64,000 nt of DNA, taken from Ceratopteris richardii. Its lineage: Eukaryota; Streptophyta; Polypodiopsida; Polypodiales; Pteridaceae. Of this stretch, positions 22,415 through 34,193 are shown one piece after another. The stretch lies in the NCBI GenBank assembly GCA_020310875.1, contig CM035407.1, positions 220,990,496 to 221,054,495 of the forward strand, read 5' to 3'. The position numbers and the translations under genes were made by a program. Numbering within the stretch: the first letter of the stretch is position 1; every line of letters begins with the position of its first letter. The notes beneath the pieces are model-generated. The model searched no databases. It was not told the origin of the DNA and was given only the letters and a program-made list of their open reading frames with translations.

Positions 22415-22430
22415 TGGTATGAGAGCGGTT
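22415..22430 (+). other. primer-binding site (initiator tRNA-Met)
   Basis: TGGTATGAGAGCGGTT, differing at one of the first 12 bases from the complement of the plant initiator tRNA-Met 3' end (TGGTATCAGAGC). The same one-base variant occurs in element D. Confidence 0.8.
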
Positions 22431-22612
22431 CGACGCAAAAGCTTTGTTCCTTTTGTGCAAGCGAAGCGAGCACCCACCCCTTCTTTCTACTAAGGTGGCG
22501 ACCAAGGCATAGACCTTGGCATACCTTGTCATCCGAGTCACTGAAGTCATTGCTGGTGCCGTTGGCTGCGGGCGAGGGAGGACCTCAATGATCAAGGAAG
22601 ATAGAGGTTCCC

Positions 22613-22697
22613 GGTACTTCCCGGGAGGTCACCCATCCCAGTATTGTTCCCCCCAGAGCTCGCTTAACCATGGCAATCTCTTGCCACTAAGCTACAC
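22613..22697 (-). repeat. 5S rRNA-derived Pol III promoter sequence with tRNA-like A box
   Basis: Read on the minus strand, the part from about 22669 to 22614 matches the 3' half of plant 5S rRNA: GGTTAAGCGAGC (5S A box), then AACAATACTGGGATGGGTGA and CCTCCCGGGAAGT (intermediate element and C box). About 25 bp before it, TAGCTTAGTGG fits the tRNA A-box consensus TRGYNNARNNG exactly. The 5' half of 5S is absent, so it is not a 5S gene. 5S-derived segments are known in Cassandra TRIM LTRs of vascular plants and in 5S-derived SINEs. Here it lies antisense in the leader of element C, 180 bp after the LTR, so a separate inserted element is most likely; the ends were not defined. Confidence 0.8.
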
Positions 22698-23613
22698 TCT
22701 TGTGGTGTCTAAAGAAGGGGAAAGACTAAGCTTGACATTACCTTGAACATGTTTTGGTCCCTCAAAGCTTCATTCTTTGCTTTCAAAGCCTATTTTTGAA
22801 GCAATTTTGGGTGTCTTTTGGAGCCATTTTGGAGTACTTTTGCACATAGTTCTCTTCACACGGGTCCAAGAACATCAAGAAGAGTGTTCTTTGTACTTCT
22901 ATGAAAATAAATATCAACCTTTGGGGATGTGTTTTCAGCCACATTCGTAAAACTACAAGTTTCTCGAAAGGTTTTCAGTTTTGGTGGGAGCAGTTGCTGC
23001 AAATTTATGCAGGTTTTTTGAGCTTAAAACATCAGAGTTAACAGACACTTGCAGGTGTTGTTGGCTAGTTTTTGGGCTATGCATTCAGCCCATTAGTTTC
23101 ATTTTACTGCATATATTGAGCACATACACACCATGTACACTTCTGTGCATACCGCTTATGTATGTCCATGTGGTCATTGATATAGCAGTCATGTTTTTTG
23201 CATAAAGCCTTTTACATTTGATAAAGAGGGTCGTGGTGAGGTTTTCTTAATTGGGAGACACCTAGATGTCAGGGTCTCTTCGGTGATGTAGGTGGAAGAC
23301 TTACCCAGCCTCACCGTAGGAGATGTATGATAGTTGTTCATAGGTGCTTGATAAGCTCAGTTGGCTTCTGTTGGGTAACTGATTATATGCAGTGTAGTTA
23401 GTGATTCACTATGCAGGAAAAGATGTCAATACTTGCAATTTGATGATACTTTGACACTGTTCATATGCTCATTTTGCAAAGGATACTCTGGCAAAATTTT
23501 TCTAGATTTTTGGTTTACCCAACTATACAGTATCTGGTTTACTCCTTGATACACTTATTCGTTGGTGTTTGGACTCTTCTAGCTCCAGTATCATTCTATC
23601 GAGTCCTCTACCA
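22698..23613 (+). other. leader of element C, unassigned
   Basis: About 900 bp between the 5S-like segment and the gag start codon with no recognisable coding. A leader over 1.1 kb is long for copia elements, so part of this is probably inserted sequence. Confidence 0.4.
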
Positions 23614-24500
23614 TCATGGCATCAGAGGTCACACGCACATCTGGTGGATCAGGGTCTAGTGCCAGTGTTCCGAGAAGGAGCTATAACTTGCAGGGCAAAG
23701 ATAATTTTGAGATCTAAAAATTTGATGTCACAAACTTTGCTCTATGGAAGAATCAGATTAAAGATGTGTTGATTCAAAGGATGCAATGGAAGCCAGTAAA
23801 TGGGATTTCAAAGAAGCCTGCTGACATGAATGAAGATGATTGGGATGAGTTAGATGAAATGGCTAGGTCTACCATTCACTTGCACCTTGCAGATAATGTT
23901 TACTTTATAATATTAGACTGTGAAAGTGCAGAGGAGCCTTGAAAGAAGTTATGCAATACATATGAAAAAGAGACGACATCAAATAAAGTGTATCTGATGA
24001 GAAAATTATATGAACTTCGCATGAAGGACACAGATAGTGTTGCTACTCATCTAAATGAGTTTGATGCTATATTCTCCCAATTACAGGCTTAGAAAATGGA
24101 TATGGATAATGAGATGAAAGTAATATTGTTTTTATGCACCCTGCCATCATCATGGGATACGTCTTGCGCAGCTATTAACAATAGTGCACTTGGTGGTAAA
24201 CTCGTCTATGATGACATATGTGGAGCACTCTTGAGTGAGGCGATTCATAGAAAATCTATGGTTGGCACTCAGAGTGGAGATGCATATAATGTTCGTGATT
24301 CTTACCAAGGAAAGAATCAGCAACGTGGCAGGAGCAAGAACAAGAAAAAGAATGATCAACGGAATAAGAGTAGAAGTAAATCAAGGAAGAGGGATATGGA
24401 ATGCCATTATTGTCATAAGAAAGGACATATGAAGAAAGATTGTTATGCATTAAAGAATGCTAAAGGTAAAGGAAAAAATGTTGATGGGCATGTTAAACAG
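23614..24500 (+). pseudogene. copia gag, element C
   Basis: ATG at 23614 (MASEVTRTSGGSGS), then FDVTNFALWKNQIKDVLIQR, the usual copia gag opening, and later LMRKLYELRMKDTDSVATHL and NEFDAIFSQLQ, part of the UBN2 domain. The zinc knuckle CHYCHKKGHMKKDC (CX2CX4HX4C, bases 24402-24443) is intact, preceded by a Lys/Arg/Asn-rich basic stretch for nucleic-acid binding. Stops lie near 23716, 23940 and 24092; the reading frame is otherwise kept. Confidence 0.87.
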
Positions 24501-26415
24501 TTACCTGCACCATCTACTTCGACTATGAAGATTGAAGAAATTAATGTTATTTTTGATGATGCTGATGTGTTGACACTTGATAGTACTATGCCAACTGAGG
24601 CACTTATGGATGACTCTCTTTCCCACACGTGGCTGCTAGATTCTAGTGCTTCTTTCCATGTGACACCACACAGAGAATGGTTCTCTAATTATGCAGCAAA
24701 GTCTCTTGGTACCGTGAGACTTGGTAACTCTTACCAGTATGACATTGTGGGGATTGGAGATGTGGTTGTGTAGTTCATTGATGGTTCAAAATTTACTATG
24801 CATAATGTACGTCATGTACCTCAGTTATCACGCAGTTTGATGTCAGTTGGTCAACTTGATGACCTTGGTTACAAGGTAGTCTTATATGCTTAGTCCTTTC
24901 ATATATCAAAGGGCAATATGGTTATTTCAAAAGGAAGCAAAGTTGGCTCACTTTATCTTTTATTTGTATCACAGAAAGAACACTTGTTATATATTATTGA
25001 ACAGCCTATGGCTTGTATTTGGCATGGTCATTTCGGCCATATATCTCATAGTGGAATGGAAAACATTTCTTGTTCTGGCTACTTATGTGTGTTATCTTTC
25101 TCTGATTTTTCATTTTGTGAGCATTGTCAATATGGAAAGCAAACCAGAAATGTGCATAGAACGCACATTGACTCTTCAATTCAGCCTTTAGATCTCATCC
25201 ATACAGATGTGTGTGGTCCTATGCCCACTAGGTCCTTAGGTGTTTCTCTTTACTTTGTCACTTTCATAGATGATTCTACTAGAAAAGTCTGGGTATATCC
25301 TATCAAATCGAAGGATGAGGTATTCCCTACTTTCAAAAAATGGCTCGCTTCAGTTGAGACTGAAAAAGGAACTAAGCTTAAGGCTTTACGTTCAAATAAT
25401 GGGGGTGAGTATACCTCACATGAATTCATCCTTTTATGTCAGTCTAGAGGGATTCGTAGAGAGTTTACAGCTCCTTATACCCCAGTATAGAATGGTGTCA
25501 TTGAAAGGATGAATAGAACTATTCAAGATAGAGTAGTTTCTATGTTGCATCATGCAAACCTCTCATGAGGCTTTTGGGCAGAAGCAGTATTGACTGCACT
25601 TCATGTGATTAACCTTTCACCTAGTACTGCCAAAGGTCTGAAAGTGGTACAAGAGTTATGGACAATGAATCCACCATATTATGATCATCTTCGAGTTTTT
25701 GGGTGTGAAGCATATGTTCATATACCCAAGAATCTTAGACAAAAGTTGGACCATAAGTCAAAGAAATGCATTTTTCTTGGATATGGTCGAGAACGACAAT
25801 TTGGATATCGCGTATGGGATCCTGAAACACGATCAGTGATTAGAAGTAGTGATGTCATTTTCAATGAGTGTAAGATGCATAAACAACCCATTAAGGGGGT
25901 TGAAGTGAGAAGAGTGGTGTTTGAGGATACTAGTCCTCTGGTTAGCATGCATAAAGATGTTGCACATAGGGATGTTCAAGAGAATGTCCATTCAGATCAT
26001 TCTGCACATATTCCTATTCAACAACCATTGAGATGTTTTGCACGTGTCTCACATCCACCAGATAGATATTTTCCAGGTTTAGATTTTGTTATGCTAACAG
26101 ATGCCGGTGAGCCTTCTTGCTACAAAAAGGCTATGCAAGTAGAGAATTATGTCAAGTGGGAGCGTGCCATGAAGAGTGAGTTGGATTCTATTCACAATGG
26201 TACTTGGGATTTAGTACCTTTGCCAAAGGGCAAGAAAGATTTACCATGTAAATGGGTATATAAGCTAAAATTGACATGAGATAGTGCTTCTCCAAAGTAT
26301 AAAGCACGACTTGTTGCAAAGGGTTTTAAGCAACAACATGGAGTTGATTTCAAGGAAATCTTCTCTCTAATGATCAAGATGACTACCCTGCGCATGTTTC
26401 TTGGTTTCGTTGCAA
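24501..26415 (+). pseudogene. copia protease, integrase and partial RT, element C
   Basis: Protease: WLLDSSASFHVTP at about 24630, with Ser replacing the Gly of the DSGA active site. Pre-integrase: WHGHFGHISHSGMENI. Integrase: HTDVCGPMPTRS, FVTFIDDSTRKVWVYP, then RSNNGGEY where the catalytic Asp of SDNGGEY is Asn, then NGVIERMNRT (Glu kept). RT starts at WDLVPLPKGKK and WVYKLKL, runs through ARLVAKGFKQQHGVDF and ends at LGFVAMEDL. Stops fall near 24773, 24892, 25489, 25567 and 26277. The catalytic RT core and RNase H are absent, replaced by Ty3 sequence. Confidence 0.87.
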
Positions 26416-26429
26416 TGGAGGACTTAGAT

Positions 26430-26980
26430 CATAGAAACTATTTAGGACTTATGGTTGGGAATATAGAAAAGTATAATGGAAATCCTAAAAGCCATTTTAC
26501 TCATAAACATTGGGCAAGGGGAATCACGGAGACTATGGTCAAAATCAAAAACAATCCTAAACCATATCTTGCCTTGATAGATTCTCGTTAGAAATCAATG
26601 TAGTTTCAAAAGGACTTTATAACGAAGGTAGGTGGCCTATAGATAGAGACCATAGATGGCAAATGAAAGTTGCTAATAATGCTTTGGGTCATGTTTTAGG
26701 TGCTTGTGCTAATGTACCCCTTTGTATTGGTGATGTGAAAGAAGATCATCATTTCTTTGTGCATGAAGATTGTTCCTATCCGATTATTCTAGGACAACCT
26801 TTCATTTGTGTGCAACGCATGGAAATTAAAGTCTTAGAGGATGGTAGTGCCTTTGCAAGAATTCAGCCATGTGATGGATTGAACTCAATTCAGTTCATGA
26901 CTATCTATGTTGATCATCCTAGGAATCGTCATATTTTGAGAAAGTATCCTCTCATGCACTTTGATCAGGATTTCGAGTAA
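26430..26980 (+). pseudogene. Ty3-type aspartic protease region, first copy
   Basis: The frame gives HFTHKHWARGITETMVKIKN and YLALIDS, then after a one-base shift SEINVVSKGLYNEGRWPID; together the active-site region normally reads ALIDSGSEIN. Further on, FVHEDCSYPIILGQPFI matches the retropepsin C-terminal ILGQPF motif, followed by RMEIKVLEDGSAFARI. This arrangement is known from a Ty3 lineage in which protease follows gag directly. The frameshift falls exactly in the active site. Confidence 0.72.
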
Positions 26981-27180
26981 GTGCCACTATTATGCGGGGT
27001 AATAGTGGTACCTATATCCTTGATTTCTCGCATTTTGAATCTTTTTTCCTTGAACAAGTTACTTTTGTTTTTTCTTTTGGTCATGTACATACTCAGTTCT
27101 TACGAACAAAAATAAACAAAAAAACTTAGAAAACATGAAAATCAACTGAAAATTGATGGTTTGACGAAACGATATGTGGA

Positions 27181-27830
27181 GTATTTGAATATGTCTCATA
27201 TGTTAATGTCATAGATGAAATAAAAACATTCTTCAAGGAAAATCAAGCCATAGCAAAACTTGTACCAATACCATCTTTGGAAATGTATGCAATTTTACAT
27301 GAATGGTTTAATGAGCATCATTATTTTGATGGATTTGAGCCATACATAGATACAAAATACGAAATTGTAGATAAGAAAGTGAAGTCAGTAGCACAACCAC
27401 TTCCTAAATTTAGTGATGAGATCAGTAGAAAGATAAGTCATGATCCAATTCTTTGAGATCCATCAAGGATTGGCCATGAATTTACTGAGTTAATACTTAA
27501 ATTAGTCAAAATAGATTCAACTGAATTTTTTCTCTCTGCAAAAAAAGAATATTTCCTAAAGATCATACAGAGACATGGAAAAGCTTTCACTTATTGCAAC
27601 CATATCCTTATGGATGCAATGGGACAAACCGGCCATACGATCCACTAGAATGAAGCTTCAAATGGTGGATGGCCATATTGAAAGACCATTGAGATTAATG
27701 GAAGGATTCACTCTCACTACTTGTGGTATGGAGTTTGAACACACATTTTCCATATGTGAGTTTGGGAAGAACCATGCACATGAGATGATTTTAGGTAGAC
27801 CCTTTATGAGAAAATCATAAATAGTGTAAG
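27181..27830 (+). pseudogene. Ty3-type linker and second protease-like segment
   Basis: A frame from about 27180 reads AKLVPIPSLEMYAILHEWFN and, later, KKEYFLKIIQRHGKAFTY, similar in type to the segment before RT in some Ty3 pol proteins. At 27575-27820 another frame reads TTCGMEFEHTFSICEFGKNH then EMILGRPFMRKS, resembling the C-terminal retropepsin motif. Stops and shifts are frequent; the assignment is tentative. Confidence 0.45.
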
Positions 27831-28469
27831 ATTGGGGAACCAATTCCTTGTACTTACAACACCTAGGGGTAACTACCAAGATCAATCTAAAAGTTAGAGA
27901 TGTCCCCTACATTGGAATTCTATCTACAAGACATATGAGGACTCAAAATCAATGCACTCCATTAGTTCTTTGAATTGTTTGTGGATTCATGAAGACACAT
28001 ACTTATGGATGTGTAAAGTAGCGAAAAAAGAGGAGAGACAACTAGAAGCTAGAAATATTGAATTTTCACAGAACACTAGACTAATACAAGACCTAGCCTA
28101 TGCACCTATGATATCTATTGATGAGGAATTTTAACCCCATGGTTGGGCAAAAATATTAGAAACAATGGGCATAGTGATGAATGAAGAACAATGGACTTCC
28201 CATCATGATGAGGATCCCTTCTTGGGATCCTCATCATTGTGGATCCCTTCTTGGGGGGAAATTACTTGTACCTATTCAATGTGGAATACCACAAAAGAAG
28301 TAAGTATAAGAGGGAGCTATTCCTAGCCACTCAAGTAGAAATGGAGGGAACCAAAAAGAAATGAAAGAAAAACCCACAAGTAGGGAATGAAGAATCACTC
28401 TTCAAAGTGCCTGAGAACTTCAAAAAATATGAGATCAAGGATTTCTAGACTACTATATGGATGAAGAAG

Positions 28470-29342
28470 AACATTAGAAGTGGTTACAACTACTGCATGT
28501 AGCTACCCTAAGACAACATTACTCTAAACAAAAGACCCTACAAACATTGAAACATTTAGGAGTATATTGGTCAATGACGGAGTCTGATGTACATAAGTTG
28601 ATTAAGCAATGCCCAACTTGTATTATCATACCCCCAATTGAACATGAAACTTTATATCAAGTTTTGTTGATACCTGATTGGATCAGTCCTTTAGTCAACT
28701 TCTTAAAAATGAAAACTTTTCCCAAGGAAATGACCCTAGTTAGATAATGGAGTCTAGAGCTCACTATTCTATGAGAAAAGATGAGTTTCCAATAACACCC
28801 ATGATGGGTAGATGTATTCTCCAAGTGGGGCATAGATTTTGTGGGACCCATTAATCCTCTGATAAAGAACTCTCATGTTGAGTACATCATGGTTGCCACA
28901 AACTACCTACCAAGTGGGTAGAGGTGAGAGCTACATGAAAGAATGACATATAAACCATGGCTAGGTTCTTATTTGAAAATGTTTTCATTAGATATGGTCT
29001 CCTGGATAGAACTGGTAAATGATAGAGGAAAGTCATTTCTTGAACAAAGTCATTGAATACCTATTAAAAGAAATCATGCTAATTCATGAGAAACCAGAAC
29101 CTTATCATTCCCAAGAAAATGGACAAGTTGAGATTATGAATAAAATGGTGTGCAATGTGTTGAATAAGTTAGCAGATAATGAGTGCTCTCACTGGGACAA
29201 GAAATTACATCATGTTGCTTGGGCATATCTAGAGCATTTAGGAGAGACGAGACTAAGAGAAGAAGCAGGAATATATGCAGCTAAGAAGAAACAAAAATTT
29301 GATGCACACATGAAAGAAAAAGGTTTAAAAGGTTTTGATTAG
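28470..29342 (+). pseudogene. Ty3-type integrase
   Basis: H2C2 zinc-binding remnant: LKHLGVYWSMTESDVHKLIK followed by QCPTC. Core: WGIDFVGPI near 28830 (first catalytic Asp), NDRGKSF near 29017 (second Asp, normally SDxGxxF), then PYHSQENGQVEIMNKMVCNV near 29100 (catalytic Glu in NGQVE). Spacing suits a Ty3 rve domain. At least three frame changes separate the pieces. Confidence 0.72.
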
Positions 29343-29616
29343 TATTCATTTGGCCTACACACTCAAAAAACATGCCTATAACTTAGAAAAATGTGGTTAT
29401 GAACCTATGATTATCAATTGAATTTTTGCAATGCAATTAGAAATCTTAGAAGGAGGAGTGATTCCCAGTTACATGAGTGGCTACAGAGTGAAACTCTATC
29501 GAGAACCTCTCAGAGAGGAAATGCTTAGGTGATTGAGCTAATCTAAGAAGAGTAGAGAGAAAGAACAAAGAATTAGAGAAGCGGCACACATCGAGGCCTT
29601 AGAATATATTAAATGC

Positions 29617-30100
29617 ATGAAGTTGAGATGGAAAGGCATGCTATCAAACCCCGATGCCCCAAGATATCATATGTCTATGTGTCAAACACGAAAACGCACC
29701 AATCCTAGCATTATAGATCGAAGACCATTCATCACGGTTGAGCTAAGACATGGCACTACAACCAAGATTATCAGATACCTGATTGACTCAATTGCAACTA
29801 CAAGTGCCATAAGACACTCTTGTTGTCTAAGTATGGGCTTACTGGTAAATCTAGTAGAGGCATATCTTATAGGCTTGGGAGGCATAGAAAATCCATGTTT
29901 AGGGGAAGTGGAAGTGCCAATCATTCTACTAGAGGCCACCCTAACAATCAAGCTTTAGTGTGTCATGATGATGATCTAATAAAATATTTAATTTTGGGCC
30001 AAGACTAGATCTATGACCATGTTTTTTTATTTAAACCTCAAGATAGACCCTTGCAAGTTTGAATCCACAAACAATGCCTTAAGATTGAATTGTAAGTCCA
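29617..30100 (+). pseudogene. Ty3-type aspartic protease, third copy
   Basis: Reads FITVELRHGTTTKIIRYLID then SIATTSAIRHSCCLSMGLLV, matching a retropepsin active site (LIDSGATTSFI) with Ile in place of Gly, and continues into YLILGQDxIYDHVFLF across a stop, the ILGxDFI motif. It lies downstream of the integrase, so it belongs to another element than the first copy or reflects rearrangement. Confidence 0.6.
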
Positions 30101-30110
30101 AGAACCTTCT

Positions 30111-32108
30111 TGTTCCTAGTCCACATGCACCCCATATGACCCTAGGATCCTATTACAATGTAATACCAACTTGTCTATACACACGAGGTATATGTTGGAT
30201 CCCCCTTTGATTCCAAAATAATGAGTCCCTATCATGACGAACCAATCAGTCCCCTCCTACCACAAGCAATTATGAGGAATAAGACAACAAGGAAGTGTTG
30301 ATTGAGCACCAAACTTCCAACAATGTAAGGCAACACCGAAAACAACGCAGATACGGGTCAAGAAAGAAGATCAATCTTCAACTCCTCTTTCTGCATAAAT
30401 ACCATGATGGAAAGCTTCACAACCGATAAAAGAAGCAACAACAGTCAACCAACGATCAAACAAATATGGGTGTTCGAGCAGTTTTTGAAATCACAACCTA
30501 AGGCTGCTTGTATTTGGGTGCCAAAAGACAACTTAAAGGCTAGAGCCTTGCCCTCCATCTTCATTAGAGAAACCTAGGTTTAGGCCTTCTACTCAAACCC
30601 CATGTAAACCTATGCAAGGGGTTTAGGCCTTCTACTCAAACCCCATGTAAATCTAAATCACAATCACCATGTCTTACTTCACCATGCATTTTATACAAAT
30701 GGATATCTAAGCAAATACACACTAACCTCTCATCCACATGCCTTGACTCAAATATACTTTCCCCATAATGCCCATTAGTTTCTCCTAAACCCTAATCAAT
30801 TTTATAAAACTCCACCTAAGTTCATGAGAAAAACTATAGATGTACAAATCTTGTAACATTTACCTCAATAAATTTTATAACGATCCTAGATGAGCTTCAC
30901 ATGGACCTGATGCACCATGTTGAGATCATGCACTTCCCCAAGTTTGCACCTAGGAAATAGATGCATCTCAAGCCCCACTGCGCAAAGCACATGTAGGGGA
31001 TAAGAAGGGAATTTGTGTCAATATTGGAAAGAGACCACGGTCTCGCCATACTAGGATATGGTGTCTCCAACCATATTAACATGAAATTTTCCTTGTCTTA
31101 GCAATGTTACTAGCATTTTCCCATCATTTCAATGGCCATAGATAGACCGAGTTCCATGCTGATTGATCAAAGCAAGATCCCCCTGTGAACCACATTGATC
31201 GGGTTCACATAAATCTACATTGGTTCCAAGGCTTGGTAGGACCCTTGGTAGACATGAAAATCTTTTGGGAATCCAAGCTAGAAATCAACCATAAATGTTA
31301 GATTCCAATTACCTTTGCACGAATTTGAGGCCTTATAAAATTCTGATGAGTTACACCCGATTCGAGAAAATTCCATTCTAGATTAATGTTTTCCAGTCCC
31401 CCTATCAAAACCAGATTTTTACAGATGTTATTTCTTGATTCACAACTCTTCAAGCAAGATTAGACATAGATGTTCTAAGTACCTTTTTTACTCTCATCTC
31501 TTCTCCCATACCATTCCTTGAAAGAGTTTCAACTCACACATAAATTGGTTAGAGAAGCATTAAAGATGTTTGGACCCATATCCCTTCAGAAAATGAAGCA
31601 CTTGTTGCCAATGAGATGAAGAAGGATGAGGTTCTTAAACTTTCACACATGTTTGTGATCACACCAAACTTGTCCAGAGCTCTTCACGTGTTCACGCACA
31701 TTTTTCTTTCTTGTTACATGACAGATTCACTCAATCCCACGAAAAAAGTTAGTTCAGTTTATATTTGACATAAAACACATCACTTAATATCGATCTACCA
31801 AATTGGATTATTGATCAATTTTATGCTATAAACATAAGATGTCCAAGAAAACAGGTGTTTAATGGATGTTGTGTCATCACCTACATAGTATATATGTGCT
31901 TATTTTATGATGTGCCCACAGAAAGGGTGCTCACCAAGGCTCAATTATAGACATTCAATGATGGTCAAGGTTCCACCTAGCACTATACTAAGAGAATGAG
32001 AGGCACTATTTTGTGCTTAGAATTGATCAAAACCTCACCTGGTCCTTTATCTTCACCAAAAAGACCCGCTCTAGTAGTTCCTCCAATTACTATTAACTTT
32101 CCTCACCA
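30111..32108. other. unassigned DNA with a 42-bp tandem repeat at 30578-30650
   Basis: No recognisable gene. GTTTAGGCCTTCTACTCAAA plus CCCCATGTAAA occurs at 30578 and again at 30620, a 42-bp period. The rest is low-complexity-free AT-rich sequence, possibly an eroded LTR or untranslated part of the preceding element. Confidence 0.4.
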
Positions 32109-32232
32109 GACTACCATCGTAACACAAGAAAAGGTATTCCAAGAGCAAGTTGTTGTGGAATCTGATATCAGACTACCATCGTAACACAAGAAAAGGTATT
32201 CCAAGAGCAAGTTGTTGTGGAATCTGATATCA
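32109..32232. repeat. perfect 62-bp tandem duplication
   Basis: 32109-32170 (GACTACCATCGTAACACAAG ... CTGATATCA) is repeated without change at 32171-32232. The identity implies a recent event. Confidence 0.92.
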
Positions 32233-32394
32233 CTCAAACAAAATCTGCCATGATAGAAGGCTTTGTATTTCTAGTCAGTGACACAGCCATTGGAGAAGTC
32301 AGCCCCAAGGTTAATTTTGAAATCCCAAATTCCTTGATCAATCCATTGCCAAACTTTCAATTTTGAAATACCACTATGTTTCTTAAGAATATGA

Positions 32395-32553
32395 TGCTCA
32401 ATACTGAATGTATTACCACTAGAATGTACAAAGATAAATGACCCATTAGGACTATAGGTGTATACACAAGCCAGGGGAAAAAAACCCCTAAAGAGGGAAA
32501 AAAAGTACTCGGGCGATCCTAGTGTGTTCATACAAAACACTACCTAAATATAT
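32395..32553 (-). repeat. truncated family A LTR
   Basis: Matches the inner and 5' part of the family A LTR on the minus strand (compare 12945-13093): ACTACCTAAATATAT, the CCTAGTGTGTTC block, the AAAGAGGGAAAAAAAGT block and GTATTACCACTAGAAT. About 65 bp of the LTR 3' end and the terminal CAACA are missing. No pol sequence is attached. Confidence 0.85.
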
Positions 32554-33897
32554 GAGAAAATACACCACTAAGTGTGAAATATCTTTGAAACTTGTCTTTA
32601 GAATCTTTTAAAATGACTCTCTAAATATCTCAGATACGTAGGGAAATCATTGAGTATTCTATTTTTGCAAGTATACATGACTTCCTGAGAATTTAGATAG
32701 TAAGAAATTTAACTCTTCAAATGTAGCTTCCTAACTTGGTTCCTTACTTTTTACTTAGCAAGACATACTTTTATACTTAATTTAATCTTTCAATAAAGTA
32801 TTTGATACCTAAGTATCACTTTGGGAAAAAATCTTCTAGATAGTTGAGTTATCGAATTTCAGCTAGTATGGCTTTGTATCTAATGTCATGCTTTAACTTA
32901 AAAAGTAAGCTAACTACTTAGAAAGATACATTCACTTATTTACTTGATATGAAGAATAATATACTTTATTCATGCAAATGCATGTGCTTGCTTATTCTTG
33001 CATGCCTAAACTCGTTCAAGCATTCCTTTGCTTTAATTATGCTTGACATGCATGCACCATGCACTTACTTCTATGCACAAACATAACACTTTCGTTTCCA
33101 TTTTATGTACCAACATAATAATGCATAGGGGTGATTTTTACATCAAAAATCCTTTTTCTAACCAGAGAGAAACTTGATATGTACATGAAAGGACTCTTTA
33201 TAATTGAAACTTGTGCATGTAAACCATTCTTTTGAAAAGTTCAAGTTCAAGATGGTCAAAAACATGACCCAAAGGAACACTTCAAGTATAAGTTAACAAG
33301 TTAGAAGATCAAGAAGTATGTAACCTCTAGAATATCAATTTAGAATTTCCATATGATAAACATGTTCTTACTTGAATTTTGAACAGTTCAAAGTAAAGTG
33401 TTTGTCTATCTAGCCTTTCAACCAAGGTTAGATAGACAAAGTTAGCCCAAGACTAAGTTAGTCCGAGATGAAATCATCCACTTGATTGTGCAATTCACTG
33501 AAATTAATCTTGTGACTCAAAGTAATGCATAAGAATTGCATTCCAGCTAAGGAGTTTTAAGACATTATGAAAAGGGAAATATTTACCTAGTCCTAATTGA
33601 AGCGCTAATGTTTTGATTAAAGGAGAAACATCATCAAAAGCTTGATGTGTTGGCATACTGGTGTTTAGTGGTTGGATGATGGTTTATCTTTAGTCCAAAA
33701 AACTTTTTGAGATGCAGTTCAATTCTCTTAAGCTAAATCATGTTTTTATAACAGATCTTTGAAAAGTTAAAGTTTTGATTCACATAAATTTTGGTAGAAA
33801 CCATATTAAATATCTTATAAGTTGGGATTGGTTTCACTGAGTTTGGTTCTTCCTTTCTACTTAGAATAGGTAACATCCAATATACAAGAATTTTAAG
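32554..33897. other. unassigned AT-rich DNA with a small hairpin
   Basis: No gene recognised. An inverted repeat, TTTGTCTATCTAGCC (33401-33415) and GGTTAGATAGACAAA (33426-33440), pairs at 14 of 15 positions with a 10-nt loop. Confidence 0.45.
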
Positions 33898-33900
33898 CAA

Positions 33901-34193
33901 CCATTTGGCCTTTCACACAGACACTAATGGTAACAAATTGTAACAATCCCCCACAAAAGGCCAATATGGATGACATGGTGAAGGCAGAAAAATAAAGAAT
34001 GAGAAAGAATATCCAAGTATGATTATATGACCTATACCGCCCATCTAATGGGCATGCTACATAGTGTACAAGGGATTGTATAAAACAAAATCAAGTGACA
34101 ATAGTGTCTAAAGCTATCTTGTGGTAGAGGTTTTGTCAAAGCATCTGCTGCATTTTCTTGAGCATGATCCTTCATTAGTGCTTGAGAAATAAT
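33901..34193 (-). mobile_element. copia fragment: RNase H tail, polypurine tract and LTR start (element C family)
   Basis: On the minus strand 34190-34090 reads ALMKDHAQENAADALTKPLP then QDSFRHYCHLI, the C-terminal tail of copia RNase H (ENIADLFTKALP type). About 130 bp on, CCTTTTGTGGGGGAT (33960-33946) is a polypurine tract directly before TGTTACAATTTGTTACCATT, the LTR start (33945). The following ~30 bp match the start of the element C LTR at 22117. Past about 33900 the match fades. Confidence 0.75.

Larger units (their letters stand above)
22117..26415 (+). mobile_element. Ty1/copia element C, 3'-truncated
   Basis: 5' LTR 22117-22413, primer-binding site 22415, long leader with a 5S-like segment, gag 23614-24500, protease, pre-integrase, integrase and the first part of RT. 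The frame ends at about 26415, where the RT reading LGFVAMEDL passes into unrelated Ty3 sequence. At least eight stop codons interrupt the frame. The LTR start also occurs on the minus strand at 33901-33945 with its own polypurine tract. Confidence 0.85.
26425..30110 (+). mobile_element. shattered Ty3-type sequence (protease and integrase remnants)
   Basis: Ty3-type reading pieces in the plus orientation, out of canonical order and in several frames: protease-like at 26430-26980, protease-like at 27575-27820, integrase zinc-binding and core at 28470-29340, protease-like at 29617-30100. No RT core was recognised. More than one element probably contributed. Confidence 0.65.

Noticed and set aside
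22613..22697. Functional 5S rRNA gene
   Set aside because: Only the 3' half (internal control region) is present; the first ~45 nt of 5S rRNA are missing and replaced by other sequence.
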